This document shows positions 39,659-49,365 of a stretch of DNA of 64,000 nucleotides, piece by piece. A program made the translations under genes and the position numbers. This DNA is from Cohnella pontilimi. Lineage in GTDB: Bacteria > Bacillota > Bacilli > Paenibacillales > Paenibacillaceae. How positions within the stretch are numbered: the first letter of the stretch is position 1; every line of letters begins with the position of its first letter. The DNA lies in contig NZ_SUPK01000004.1 in the NCBI RefSeq assembly GCF_005049045.1, positions 310,001 to 374,000 on the forward strand, written 5' to 3'. The notes beneath the pieces are model-generated. The model ran no database searches. It was not told where the DNA came from and was given only the letters and a program-made list of their open reading frames with translations.

Positions 39659-40717
39659 TTGACCACTCAACGCACCCGTTTTTACCGCCGTTATCTTACG
39701 GCTATTCTGGCCGTATTTCTTGTTTTGGTATTGGCTGCGGCTTATTTTTTCTCTTGGCCTTATGTGATTTATGGGCCCGGCTCCGCCGAACCGGTTCATC
39801 CGCGCGTGCATACGGGCAAAAATCTGGATGAAAAAGGCTCGTTCCTCTTCACCACCGTATCCGCTTATTCGCGTCCGAACGCGATATCTCTTTTGTATGC
39901 GTGGATCAATCCCAGAATGGACATCCAGACCGAAAAGTCGGCAACCGGAGGAACGACCGACTATGCGTCTTATCGGAACTTGCTCGCCTGGATGCGCGAC
40001 AGCTCGGAAGCGCAAGCGCTGCTCGCCTCTTACCGCGCCATCAGCCGGCCGCTCGACGTGAAGCAGCAGGGAGTCATCGTCGTTCGTTTCCTCGAGGAGA
40101 CGAAAGCGATCCAAAGCGGCCTGCACGAAGGGGATATCATCACCAAGGTGGATGACAAACCGACGACCACGGCGGAGCAGCTCTCCTCCACCCTGACCTC
40201 CCGCAAGCCGGGAGACAAAGTGAAGCTGTCCGGCACCCGCGGCGGCAAGCCGTTCAGCGTAACGGTACCGCTGATCAAAATGCCGGGAACAGGTCGCGCG
40301 GGCATCGGGTTCCAGCACAACACCGTGCTGAAGGTGACACCCCCCGATCCGGTGAAGTTCGATTTCGATGATGTTGGCGGCCCTTCGGCAGGTCTCATGA
40401 TGTCGCTGGAAATTATCGCCCAGCTCAGCGGTGAAGATTTGACGCACGGATACCGGATTGCCGGCACCGGCACGATCGAAGAGTCCGGGAAGGTCGGCCA
40501 AATCGGCGGCATCCAATACAAGCTCATGGCAGCGGACAAGGAGAAAGCGGACTATTTTCTCGTGCCATATGACAAGGAGCAAGGTTTGTTGAACTGGAAG
40601 GACGCCGAGAAAACAGTGAAGAACTTGAAGTTGAACGTGAAGCTCGTCCCCGTCTCCACCTTGAAAGAAGCGCTGGACTTCGTCCGCAAGCTATCTCCGA
40701 AATCGCAAGCTTCATAA
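39659..40717 (+). CDS. membrane-anchored PDZ/Lon-like serine protease (YlbL/SepM type)
   Basis: The 352-residue protein has one N-terminal TM (about residues 12-36), a PDZ domain (about 125-195, with the substrate loop in GLHEGDIITKVDDKP) and a C-terminal Lon-type protease domain. The Ser/Lys dyad is Ser in GGPSAGLMMS and Lys in GIQYKLMAA. The start is TTG at 39659 with GGAGGTG 9 bp upstream. In streptococci SepM processes peptide pheromones; in Bacillus YlbL is cell-cycle related. The exact substrate here is unknown. Confidence 0.88.
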   Translation: MTTQRTRFYRRYLTAILAVFLVLVLAAAYFFSWPYVIYGPGSAEPVHPRVHTGKNLDEKGSFLFTTVSAYSRPNAISLLYAWINPRMDIQTEKSATGGTTDYASYRNLLAWMRDSSEAQALLASYRAISRPLDVKQQGVIVVRFLEETKAIQSGLHEGDIITKVDDKPTTTAEQLSSTLTSRKPGDKVKLSGTRGGKPFSVTVPLIKMPGTGRAGIGFQHNTVLKVTPPDPVKFDFDDVGGPSAGLMMSLEIIAQLSGEDLTHGYRIAGTGTIEESGKVGQIGGIQYKLMAADKEKADYFLVPYDKEQGLLNWKDAEKTVKNLKLNVKLVPVSTLKEALDFVRKLSPKSQAS

Positions 40718-40727
40718 GCTTACACGA

Positions 40728-40782
40728 AATGCCCCCACCGCCGGACGAGCAACACTGCCGGTTGATGAGGGCATTTTTGTTT
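40728..40782 (+). terminator. terminator of the PDZ/Lon-like protease gene
   Basis: ATGCCCCCACCGCCGG pairs imperfectly with CCGGTTGATGAGGGCAT and is followed by TTTTTG. Confidence 0.75.
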
Positions 40783-40803
40783 TTCAACGCTCACCGCAAT
40801 AAC

Positions 40804-40848
40804 AAAAGGACACCTCCGAAGCTTGCTGCTCCGGAGGTGTCCTTTTTT
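40804..40848. terminator. bidirectional terminator between convergent genes
   Basis: AAAAGGACACCTCCG and CGGAGGTGTCCTTTT form a stem with T-runs on both strands. It serves the minus-strand sulfhydrylase gene. Confidence 0.88.
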
Positions 40849-40865
40849 ACACCGCTTTATCGTGA

Positions 40866-42253
<1,388 letters not shown>

Positions 42254-42492
42254 CAACATCTATGTATGTTGCCATAACGCGTTTGATGCTCAGTTCAAAT
42301 CGCATCAGGTGCTATTAATAACGAATGATTAACTGGACAAAAACTTTCAAGATTACTGTATTATCCCTTGCTTGCTAGCGCCCCCCTATTACTTATCGAT
42401 AATCGGTTCAGTCTTCACCACGTATACTTCTTAACGAGCTTTATCAAATCATGAATTTCTGGCATCAATCGGCACTGGGTAGCCCCACAAAG

Positions 42493-42528
42493 AAAAACCT
42501 TGAGTGGCATGTGCCAATCAAGGTTTTT
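42493..42528. terminator. terminator downstream of the tip-3 immunity gene
   Basis: AAAAACCTTGAGTGGCA and TGCCAATCAAGGTTTTT form a long stem with T-runs on both strands. It ends the minus-strand toxin/immunity transcript. Confidence 0.88.
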
Positions 42529-42537
42529 GTCGTCCAT

Positions 42538-42996
42538 TTATTTCACTTGGTAGACTGTAATAGCTTTGTCTGACTCACCCATGAAGTTATCCATTATTTC
42601 AACTTTAAATTTTACATTAGGAAGTAGCTCCTTAAAACGCAACTCCCAAAAATACTTGATAATTTTGCAGAACTCAAAATAAATATCATCATTATCTAAT
42701 GAACTATCTCTAGCCAGTAAGAAAAAATCTGTCAAAGACCAGCTATTAACATGTTTTTCAATCTTCTCCTTGTCGAAATTAAACTCTTGTTCTAACGATT
42801 CGATGTTTCCATTATAAAACTCCGAAATGAAGAAGCACCCTTTAGCCTCAATTATCCTAGGCGATAAGACCGCAGCAATTGCTAAATAACTTTCAATGCT
42901 ACAAGCATTAAAAGCATGATTCATCATAGTCTTTCCCATCGGATTAGCAAAGCATTTCAATAATTCCTCATTAGTTATGCCCTCATACATTCTCAT
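42538..42996 (-). CDS. probable immunity protein for the tip-3 RHS toxin
   Basis: A soluble, acidic 152-residue protein starting MRMYEGITNEELL. No signal peptide is seen and the family is not recognised. It begins 10 bp after the end of the RHS tip at 43007, is AT-rich like the toxin end of that tip, and is followed by a terminator. That arrangement is the usual one for cognate immunity to an RHS C-terminal toxin. Confidence 0.65.
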   Translation of the reverse strand: MRMYEGITNEELLKCFANPMGKTMMNHAFNACSIESYLAIAAVLSPRIIEAKGCFFISEFYNGNIESLEQEFNFDKEKIEKHVNSWSLTDFFLLARDSSLDNDDIYFEFCKIIKYFWELRFKELLPNVKFKVEIMDNFMGESDKAITVYQVK

Positions 42997-43006
42997 GTTT
43001 AATCCC

Positions 43007-44845
43007 CTACTTTAATAATTCTAATGGAACCCTACCTTCTAGTTTAACATCTCTCGGATAGTAATTTCCGTTTGGCGCTTTATCCCAAACGGTCATTTTT
43101 ACCCTTTCACGTGAAATATCATAAATTAGTCTACCATCACCATCATAAACGAGAGTGTGTCCTGCATCTGTTTTAACGTAACTATTCGGATTACCGTTTA
43201 ATGGTCTGCCCTCACCACTTCTTCCTCCTGATTTTATTGTGCCTGCATTTTTAAGATTCTTAAGCAAATTTTTATCTAGTTCTGAAGTCTTTGTTACGTT
43301 TCGAGTTAGAAGATTACCCGTCGCTTTTGGACTACCAACGCCCATTGATTTATTTGTGGAGCCAATAGGCGATCCCAGAGAAGATATTGCCAAGACAAAC
43401 GCCTTTTCTTGTTCCTCTTTAAGATACACACGTAAAAACTCACCTTTTGCCCAAGCGGCATTTCCGGCACTATTTTTGTAAGGACTTGTTTGCGTCAACA
43501 ATCCAAATAAATATTTAAACCTATTAGCGGATAAAATTGATTTAAATCTTTTATCCATGATGTTCCATGCCACTTTATACCTAGGATCGGTTTTAGAGGT
43601 GATTTTCATCACTTCAGGAAGTATTTCTTTATTGAGTTCTTGATAATTAGCCGTGTAAAAAATGATTTTATGTCCACTCGGATCTACATACATCAATGGA
43701 TTGTTGGCTGCATACGTATATTGGTTTAACGTTAATGGACTGTCAATCTCACCCTCATACGAATCCTCAGAGATGAACCGAGCGGGACGAGGGTCGTAGT
43801 AACGGGCTTGCAGGTAGTAATACTGCGTCTTGCGATCCCAATAGTAGCCGGCGTAGCGAATTGGGTTTTCTTTCACCAGATCCGTGGTGATGTCGTCGGT
43901 CGGCTCGGTATCGTCAGCGATTAGAGCGTCCAACGTTGCCGTTACCGATTCCGTTGACGAGTCAGCTTTCGTTGTTACAAACGACGTATCGCCTGTATTG
44001 TCTTTGCTCTTCTTCCCGTTACCGTTACCGTTGCCGTTACCCTTACCATTGCCATTACCCGGGTGATAGTCCGGTACAGTATTGCCGCTGTCGTCTTCGG
44101 GACCTTGAACTGAGCCCGGGCTGCCGTTGCCGGTGCCGAGGTCACCGATGAAGCCTATGCTTTCCCGGACTTTTTCGCCGTAGCGGTTGTACATGCCGGT
44201 GACAAGTCCCCAAGCGTCATATTCATAACGGGCTGCGACTTTGCCATCTTTGTCGGTGAGTGCCATGACGTCGCCGTGTCCGTTGTAGACGTACCAGAAC
44301 GTCTGGCCCTTAAAAGTGATCGATAGCGGGCGATCGTTGGCGTCATAGGTGTACATTTTGCCGGATTCGCCGTCTTCGTTGTCTCCATTTTTGATCTCAT
44401 CGGTCAGAACCCAAGTATCGCCTTTGTAACGGTAAGTCGTTGTTTGCTGCCCGTTTCCATTATGGTCAAACCGTGTCTTGGTAACGCGGCGGCCCAGCGT
44501 GTCATACGTGTACTTCTCGCCGAAACCGTCCGGGAAGGTGACTTTAGTCAGCTGCCCGCGGGCATTCCACTCGAACTTGCTGCGTCCGTCAGTGAGCAGG
44601 TTGCCGGCATCGTCGTACTTGTAATCGTAGTCCTCGTAACGGATGAGATTTTCCCGATGTACAAGCTGGTTACGAGAGTTATAAGTATAGTTCGTTCCGA
44701 TGATGGTATATCCTTTGCCAACCTGGCGAATCCGCTCGAAAAGTTTCGTTTTGTCGCCCGGCGGTAGGTTAACTTCGCCGTTAACGATGTTGTCGATGGC
44801 GATACTTTTACGCAATTTTTTAATACCTATAATGCTTCTATCCAC
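43007..44845 (-). CDS. displaced RHS C-terminal tip (tip 3) with toxin module
   Basis: The 612-residue frame repeats the last part of the giant RHS protein almost exactly, from IDNIVNGEVNLPPG through NG-rich linkers to the core RYAGYYWDRKTQYYYLQARYYDPRPARF. It then diverges to its own end with a pretoxin AAWAKGEF stretch and a C-terminal region NPNSYVKTDAGHTLVYDGDG. The toxin family is not assigned. It has no signal peptide and its 5' end (MDRSIIGIKK) is foreign, so it is probably an orphan cassette expressed only if recombined into the main gene. Confidence 0.82.
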   Translation of the reverse strand: MDRSIIGIKKLRKSIAIDNIVNGEVNLPPGDKTKLFERIRQVGKGYTIIGTNYTYNSRNQLVHRENLIRYEDYDYKYDDAGNLLTDGRSKFEWNARGQLTKVTFPDGFGEKYTYDTLGRRVTKTRFDHNGNGQQTTTYRYKGDTWVLTDEIKNGDNEDGESGKMYTYDANDRPLSITFKGQTFWYVYNGHGDVMALTDKDGKVAARYEYDAWGLVTGMYNRYGEKVRESIGFIGDLGTGNGSPGSVQGPEDDSGNTVPDYHPGNGNGKGNGNGNGNGKKSKDNTGDTSFVTTKADSSTESVTATLDALIADDTEPTDDITTDLVKENPIRYAGYYWDRKTQYYYLQARYYDPRPARFISEDSYEGEIDSPLTLNQYTYAANNPLMYVDPSGHKIIFYTANYQELNKEILPEVMKITSKTDPRYKVAWNIMDKRFKSILSANRFKYLFGLLTQTSPYKNSAGNAAWAKGEFLRVYLKEEQEKAFVLAISSLGSPIGSTNKSMGVGSPKATGNLLTRNVTKTSELDKNLLKNLKNAGTIKSGGRSGEGRPLNGNPNSYVKTDAGHTLVYDGDGRLIYDISRERVKMTVWDKAPNGNYYPRDVKLEGRVPLELLK

Positions 44846-44885
44846 CGGGCACCTTTATTACAACTCGGAACGCTATCAGTGGACG

Positions 44886-44925
44886 TTAAAAAAGATGACC
44901 CCTGATGAATACAGGAGTCATCTTC
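44886..44925 (-). terminator. terminator downstream of the tip-2 immunity gene
   Basis: Minus strand AAGATGACTCCTG-N7-CAGGGGTCATCTT followed by TTTT. The rest of 44926-45118 shows no gene. Confidence 0.85.
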
Positions 44926-45118
44926 TGACCGCTTAGCTGTGTTTATATAACTGTCCTCACATCGGGTCACAGTTCAGTCTCTCACGTGGCTAAATATACT
45001 AGTCATTCGATTTTTTTCTTTTGCACCAATCTATTGAAATGGAGCATTATTCTGCGCATTAATCATTCGAAACTCATTTTATAGACCAAATCCATCTAAT
45101 TTTCACCGAAGTTACTCC

Positions 45119-45439
45119 CTAAAATAATTCAAATGAGTCGTTATCGATTTTACCGTCAAATGTAAAATATAGTTTGTATTGTCCAATGTTTTTTTTATGG
45201 TAACGAATGGGGATCATTACGACTATGTGATTGTAATCAAACTCTGGGTAGTTGCCGTAATTAACACTGACGGTTTGTATCTCTGTAACTAGATCTGCTT
45301 GTTCAATTTCACCAAAAGTTGTTCTATATTCGGCATACTCTTCGTTTTTATATTTATTTAGTACTGTTCTGAAACAGTTATAAGTTTGTTCCTCTATTTG
45401 ATATTCCTTCAGCCATGCTCTTATCTCAGACACATTCAT
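45119..45439 (-). CDS. probable immunity protein for the tip-2 RHS toxin
   Basis: A 106-residue soluble protein, MNVSEIRAWLKEYQIEEQTY at the N-terminus and a beta-rich C-terminal half ending KLYFTFDGKIDNDSFELF. The family is not recognised. It starts 23 bp after the reconstructed end of tip 2 and is followed by a terminator, which supports the immunity role by position only. Confidence 0.6.
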   Translation of the reverse strand: MNVSEIRAWLKEYQIEEQTYNCFRTVLNKYKNEEYAEYRTTFGEIEQADLVTEIQTVSVNYGNYPEFDYNHIVVMIPIRYHKKNIGQYKLYFTFDGKIDNDSFELF

Positions 45440-45462
45440 TTAGTCAACACCACTCCATTATT

Positions 45463-46186
45463 TTAATGTGTTTTTTCAAGCACCTCGAAAATTATATGTC
45501 CCAATTTTTCGTCGTAGTTACCAAGCACTCTCCACGCACCATATTTCCCCTTTATCTTAATTTCATATTTATAAAATTTATTTCCAACTTTTATTCCATT
45601 TCCAGATAAAATTTTCAGCATACGCATTAGCAAACCCTTTTATCATTGAACTTGCAAACTTCATCTGTGCTTCCTTGCCAAGCGATTTTGCAATCTCTTT
45701 ATAAGTTTCACGTTTGATCCATCCTCTTATCCTGCTAGGCCCACCGACCATACCCAATGCTACGGATTCGATTGCCTCCTCAGTTTTAATGTATTGTTTG
45801 TCATAAGCCTTCATTAGTTCGCGCTTAGCCCATGCAGCTTTATCCTCAGTGTATCCGTGTGCAGCATCTTCTTTAGTTGCGTTGCGGCATTGGCCATTTG
45901 GTTTAAAAACAGTCATTGTAGCTAAATTAAACAGATACAAAAATTGATTACGGCTTAAATCGACATCACCCCATTTTCTTCCTACACCAAGTTCTGATTT
46001 AATACTCCAATATACTTGAGATGCACTGCCCCCAGATTTTCTGGCAATATCAATCTTAATTCCAATCCGAAACCCAGGTTGTGTTTCATGGCCTGTTGGA
46101 TCCACATACATCAGTGGGTTATTTAATACATACACGTACAAATTCAAACTCTGAGGGTTTTCAATGCCCCCTTCATACGTATCCTA
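45463..46186 (-). pseudogene. displaced RHS C-terminal tip 2, frameshifted near its end
   Basis: The reading starts abruptly inside the core/tip boundary at the codons for DTYEGGIENPQSL and continues with NLYVYVLNNPLMYVDPTGHE and a pretoxin region with AAWAKREL. In this frame it stops at 45578. From about 45610 another frame reads cleanly GNGIKVGNKFYKYEIKIKGK and on to LEKTH, stop at 45463, 23 bp before the immunity gene. A 1-base change at about 45605-45612 therefore seems to have broken the toxin end. There is no start or signal peptide. Confidence 0.75.
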
Positions 46187-46188
46187 GT

Positions 46189-47556
46189 TTATAAAGCGGA
46201 ATGTACTTTCACTCCGTGTTTAATGAATAAATTCTCAAAAAATTCAATTACAACCTTAGAATTTGCTTTTTCATCCATCAACTCGTAACCACCAAATCGA
46301 TAAACTTCATATCCGCTTAGTTTTAACTCCCTATCCGCTTTAACCATTTCAGCATACTTTTTGGGACTTGCTATATTATCATCTGCATAATGTTGTTTAC
46401 CGTCAATTTCTACCACTATTCTATGTTTGTTTGAGAACAACATTAGAAAATCCATTCTTTGCCTGGGAAGAACGGGTATATTGCCTCGGGTTTTAAGTGT
46501 ATAGGGGTCATAGTGTAAGTAGACCTGTGGAACGATAGCAGGGAAGTTTTTATGATGGATGTCTTTAAACATCTTAAAATATTCTTTAAATAGAAACTTC
46601 TCGGGATCAGAACCTAGTGAGACCGCTAATCTTTTATATAGATCAATCTCCGTTGGCTTATCATTAATAGACAGCCCATTTAAGTCTGCCCACCAACTTA
46701 CAAGGTCAGACCAATTAAGCCCTGTATTGGGTATTTCTCTATCATACACCAAGCAATTCTTTTCATTTTTCACGATCTTTATATCGTTATTGATTGAATC
46801 ACTTATTATGATTTCTGGTTTATTGCCTATTGCTGCAAATATTAGATTCTTTACTCTTCCGTTAACACCAGCAGTCATTTTTGTGACTTTGTAAATCGGA
46901 AAACCTGAAATGTTATCCGATACAGCAAGAATATATCCATCTTTTTGTAGACGCTCATTTAAAACTGATACATATTCAATTTGTTCGAGCTGATCTCTTA
47001 TCAAAGGATGAACTACTTGCTCAAGAAACCGACAAAATATTTCGTCAGTTGAGATGAGCAATTCAAGGTATCGTTCGAATAAATAAACATCATCCCAATC
47101 TGAATTGTTTATCATATGTTGCCAAATATCACCCGTTGCTGTATCAAAGCGACTATCAGTTGAAGGCATTTCATCCAAATTCCAGATTCGTTTAAGAAAA
47201 TCAATTAAATCATATTTCCCTGCAATATTCCCTAATGTGTATAGTTCATCCATGATGTTTCTTCTTGTAATCTCTGAAATGGAAAATACTCCATTCGGTG
47301 ATATAGATAAAAGTATTCTTGCGAGTTGTTTTGCTTCATCTCCGTAGTCTGAAACGATTCTTTTTGCCAAATCAATTAAAAATAATTGATCTTTTCCTTT
47401 TAACCTGCGTTCTACATATAATCTACGACTTTGGAATGCTTCGCTTTCTTCCCCTGATTCCAAACCATATTTCAAACAAACACTAGGAACATTATATGCC
47501 TTCTCACCAGATAGGATATAAGTGATACCAGCTAGTAAATCCTTTAATGTTGCCAT
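46189..47556 (-). CDS. AbiJ-like N-terminal domain plus PD-(D/E)xK nuclease; candidate defence protein
   Basis: The 455-residue protein starts at ATG 47556 (MATLKDLLAGITYILSGE), with GGGGGTAGAGG upstream. Residues 1-100 (AYNVPSVCLKYGLESGEESE then YVERRL and LAKRIVSDYGD, then ITRRNIMDEL) resemble the N-terminal domains of AbiJ-type abortive infection proteins. The C-terminal 90 residues hold RMDFLMLFSNKHRIVVEIDG, then KQHYAD and YEVYRFGGYEL. This fits a PD-(D/E)xK nuclease like DUF559/Vsr with Asp, Glu and Lys in place. It is AT-rich and lies between an IS110 and an RHS tip. The defence role is inferred. Confidence 0.7.
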   Translation of the reverse strand: MATLKDLLAGITYILSGEKAYNVPSVCLKYGLESGEESEAFQSRRLYVERRLKGKDQLFLIDLAKRIVSDYGDEAKQLARILLSISPNGVFSISEITRRNIMDELYTLGNIAGKYDLIDFLKRIWNLDEMPSTDSRFDTATGDIWQHMINNSDWDDVYLFERYLELLISTDEIFCRFLEQVVHPLIRDQLEQIEYVSVLNERLQKDGYILAVSDNISGFPIYKVTKMTAGVNGRVKNLIFAAIGNKPEIIISDSINNDIKIVKNEKNCLVYDREIPNTGLNWSDLVSWWADLNGLSINDKPTEIDLYKRLAVSLGSDPEKFLFKEYFKMFKDIHHKNFPAIVPQVYLHYDPYTLKTRGNIPVLPRQRMDFLMLFSNKHRIVVEIDGKQHYADDNIASPKKYAEMVKADRELKLSGYEVYRFGGYELMDEKANSKVVIEFFENLFIKHGVKVHSAL

Positions 47557-47579
47557 TACCTCTACCCCCAAAATATAAA

Positions 47580-47607
47580 GGTGACAACCAGATTTCCAGT
47601 TGTCACC
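47580..47607 (-). terminator. hairpin downstream of the IS110 remnant
   Basis: GGTGACAAC-N10-GTTGTCACC; on the minus strand it is followed by TTTATATTTT. It can be a weak terminator or an end-structure of the insertion sequence. Confidence 0.5.
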
Positions 47608-47614
47608 AATTATA

Positions 47615-48809
47615 TCATCCCGCTTGTTTGGTCGGTACATTTGGCATCATATACGCCGTTTTTTTCGTCATCATAGCATAGATGATATTGACCAACTTCC
47701 TCATGATACATACAACAGCTTTCTGCTTCGTTTTTCCTTCCGCCAGCTTCTTCTCACGTAACGGCGATCTGACGAATGGCAAGCCCCTTGATAATATCAT
47801 GTAGCTCTCGGTTTCCCTGTTTACTCTTGTAGTTTCGATGCTTGTTTCCTGAACCAACCGCTACTGGTGCAATTCCTGCAAATCGAGCGAGCTTATCCGC
47901 TGACGAGAAACGGTGTATGTCTCCGATCTCCGCTACCAACTCAGCCGCTGTTACCAAGTCAATACCTGTCATCGTTTCGAGTTGTAGACCGAGTTCTTGC
48001 ATCAACACTGCAATCTTCTTCTCGGACTTGGCTATCTCGTGTTGATGGAATCGAATACTTCTCACAAGACTGATGACGATAAAATCATGCTCATCCTGAA
48101 AGTCCCTTGAGGTATCGCCATCTACGGCAATGAGCGACAGAATTAGCTCTGCTTTTTTTTTGATCGACAATCCATTGTTGCTTAGGAGTCGAAGGAACTG
48201 TGCTAGGTTATCGGCTTGTATTCCCTCTAAGTGTTTAGGTGAAGGAAACCTGTGCCAAAATGCCAATGCCGTTTTGCCATCAATTTCGGAAAAAAACTTC
48301 TTGTAACTTGGATAATTGTAGCCAAGCTTCTGATGAAGTCTCTTTCCCATTCCTGATAAGAGGTTTGCCATACTCTTTCTTTGAGTTGCTAACTGCCCGA
48401 TTGCGTAGAAAAGGTCAATCGGTTTGGTATCTGGCAAGTTGTTTAGTTCGTCCTTTAGAACTCTGGCGACACATTCAGCATCCCAGCTATCCGATTTTTG
48501 AACGGTTACATGGCTTTTCCGTCTCGTATTAGAAAGTTTCGGATTAACTTCTTTCGTCCAAAACTTATTCTCGGTAAGATAGACCGCTAACGCTCTGCCA
48601 TAACCCCCGACATCTTCTAATCCAAAAACAGGCGTGAGTTTACGCTTAACGTGCTTCTTAACTTCTTTGATGAGCTGAGGGAAGGCTGACGGCTTATTGT
48701 CAAACTTGATTTCCCTTAGCTTAATGTTCCAGCAGTCGATGATGACTGCGGTATGATGCTCTTTACGCAGGTCAACGCCTACATAAATCAGCTTTTGCGG
48801 CTCAATCAT
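47615..48809 (-). pseudogene. IS110-family transposase, frameshifted near the C-terminus
   Basis: The N-terminal DEDD RuvC-like domain begins KLIYVGVDLRKEHHTAVIID, and the Transposase_20 domain has TMTGIDLVTAAELVAEIGDI and KLARFAGIAPVAVGSGNKHR. The frame stops after LAIRQIAVT at 47754. The canonical IS110 end (EKKLAEGKTKQKAVVCIMRK and NIIYAMM) continues in another frame to 47615, with the usual ~15 residues in between missing. The element is thus probably inactive. Confidence 0.85.
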
Positions 48810-49027
48810 TCTGCTCTCCCTTTCTTATTCTCCCGATTTGAATAATCACTAATGAGTTCAATCCCTATCATCTTGGCAAATACGTCTACCAAGACACTTT
48901 CCGCACAGATTCAGCCCATTAGTAACCACTCAAGTGAGCGGCTGGCATACACTTGGCATACGTAGTATGTCAACAGGTTTTTTCCACAATTTTCACTGCA
49001 TCGACAAAATACCAATTAATAATTAAA
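48810..49027. other. noncoding flank of the IS110 remnant
   Basis: No gene is seen. In active IS110 elements the noncoding flank upstream of the transposase encodes the bridge RNA, so part of this stretch may be its remnant. Repeated TGGCATACACTTGGCATACG (48944-48963) contains a TGGCATAC direct repeat. IS ends could not be fixed. Confidence 0.4.
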
Positions 49028-49063
49028 GAAAAACCACATGGAGTTGTTACACTCGCATGTGGT
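49028..49063 (-). terminator. terminator of the giant RHS/immunity transcript
   Basis: Minus strand ACCACATG-N15-CATGTGGT followed by TTTTC, 19 bp after the immunity gene stop. Confidence 0.82.
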
Positions 49064-49081
49064 AAATCTCTGCTTTGTATC

Positions 49082-49351
49082 TCATGGATAGGGTGTTGGG
49101 TCTATATTCTCCCCCTCCCTTATCCACCATTCAGAGTCCTTTCCGTAATACAATGTTTTTGCCCAATACTCTTCTCCACCATGAGAAATTGTTAGATATT
49201 CCTCTCCTGTGAAGTCAGTTTTTCCCCAGTAACGATTAATTCTACCTACAGCCTCTTCTTTCGTGATTTCAAACAATTCGATTAACTTATCAACCACACG
49301 AGCAAAAAATTCTTCACCATCTGAATCTAACTTCATTGAAAACCGATTCAC
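49082..49351 (-). CDS. probable immunity protein of the DUF3990 RHS toxin
   Basis: An acidic 89-residue protein (MNRFSMKLDSDGEEFFARVV at the start, GGEEYWAKTLYYGKDSEWW later). It begins 14 bp after the giant RHS gene and is followed by a terminator, the position of a cognate immunity gene. The protein family is not assigned. Confidence 0.65.
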   Translation of the reverse strand: MNRFSMKLDSDGEEFFARVVDKLIELFEITKEEAVGRINRYWGKTDFTGEEYLTISHGGEEYWAKTLYYGKDSEWWIREGENIDPTPYP

Positions 49352-49365
49352 GCTAATACCTCCTG

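Noticed and set aside
44930..45118. A further small gene between RHS tips
   Set aside because: No open frame with a ribosome site was found; only a terminator precedes the stretch.
45620..46186. Start codon for RHS tip 2 as an independent gene
   Set aside because: The reading begins inside the conserved core/tip boundary with no start signal; it is treated as a displaced fragment.
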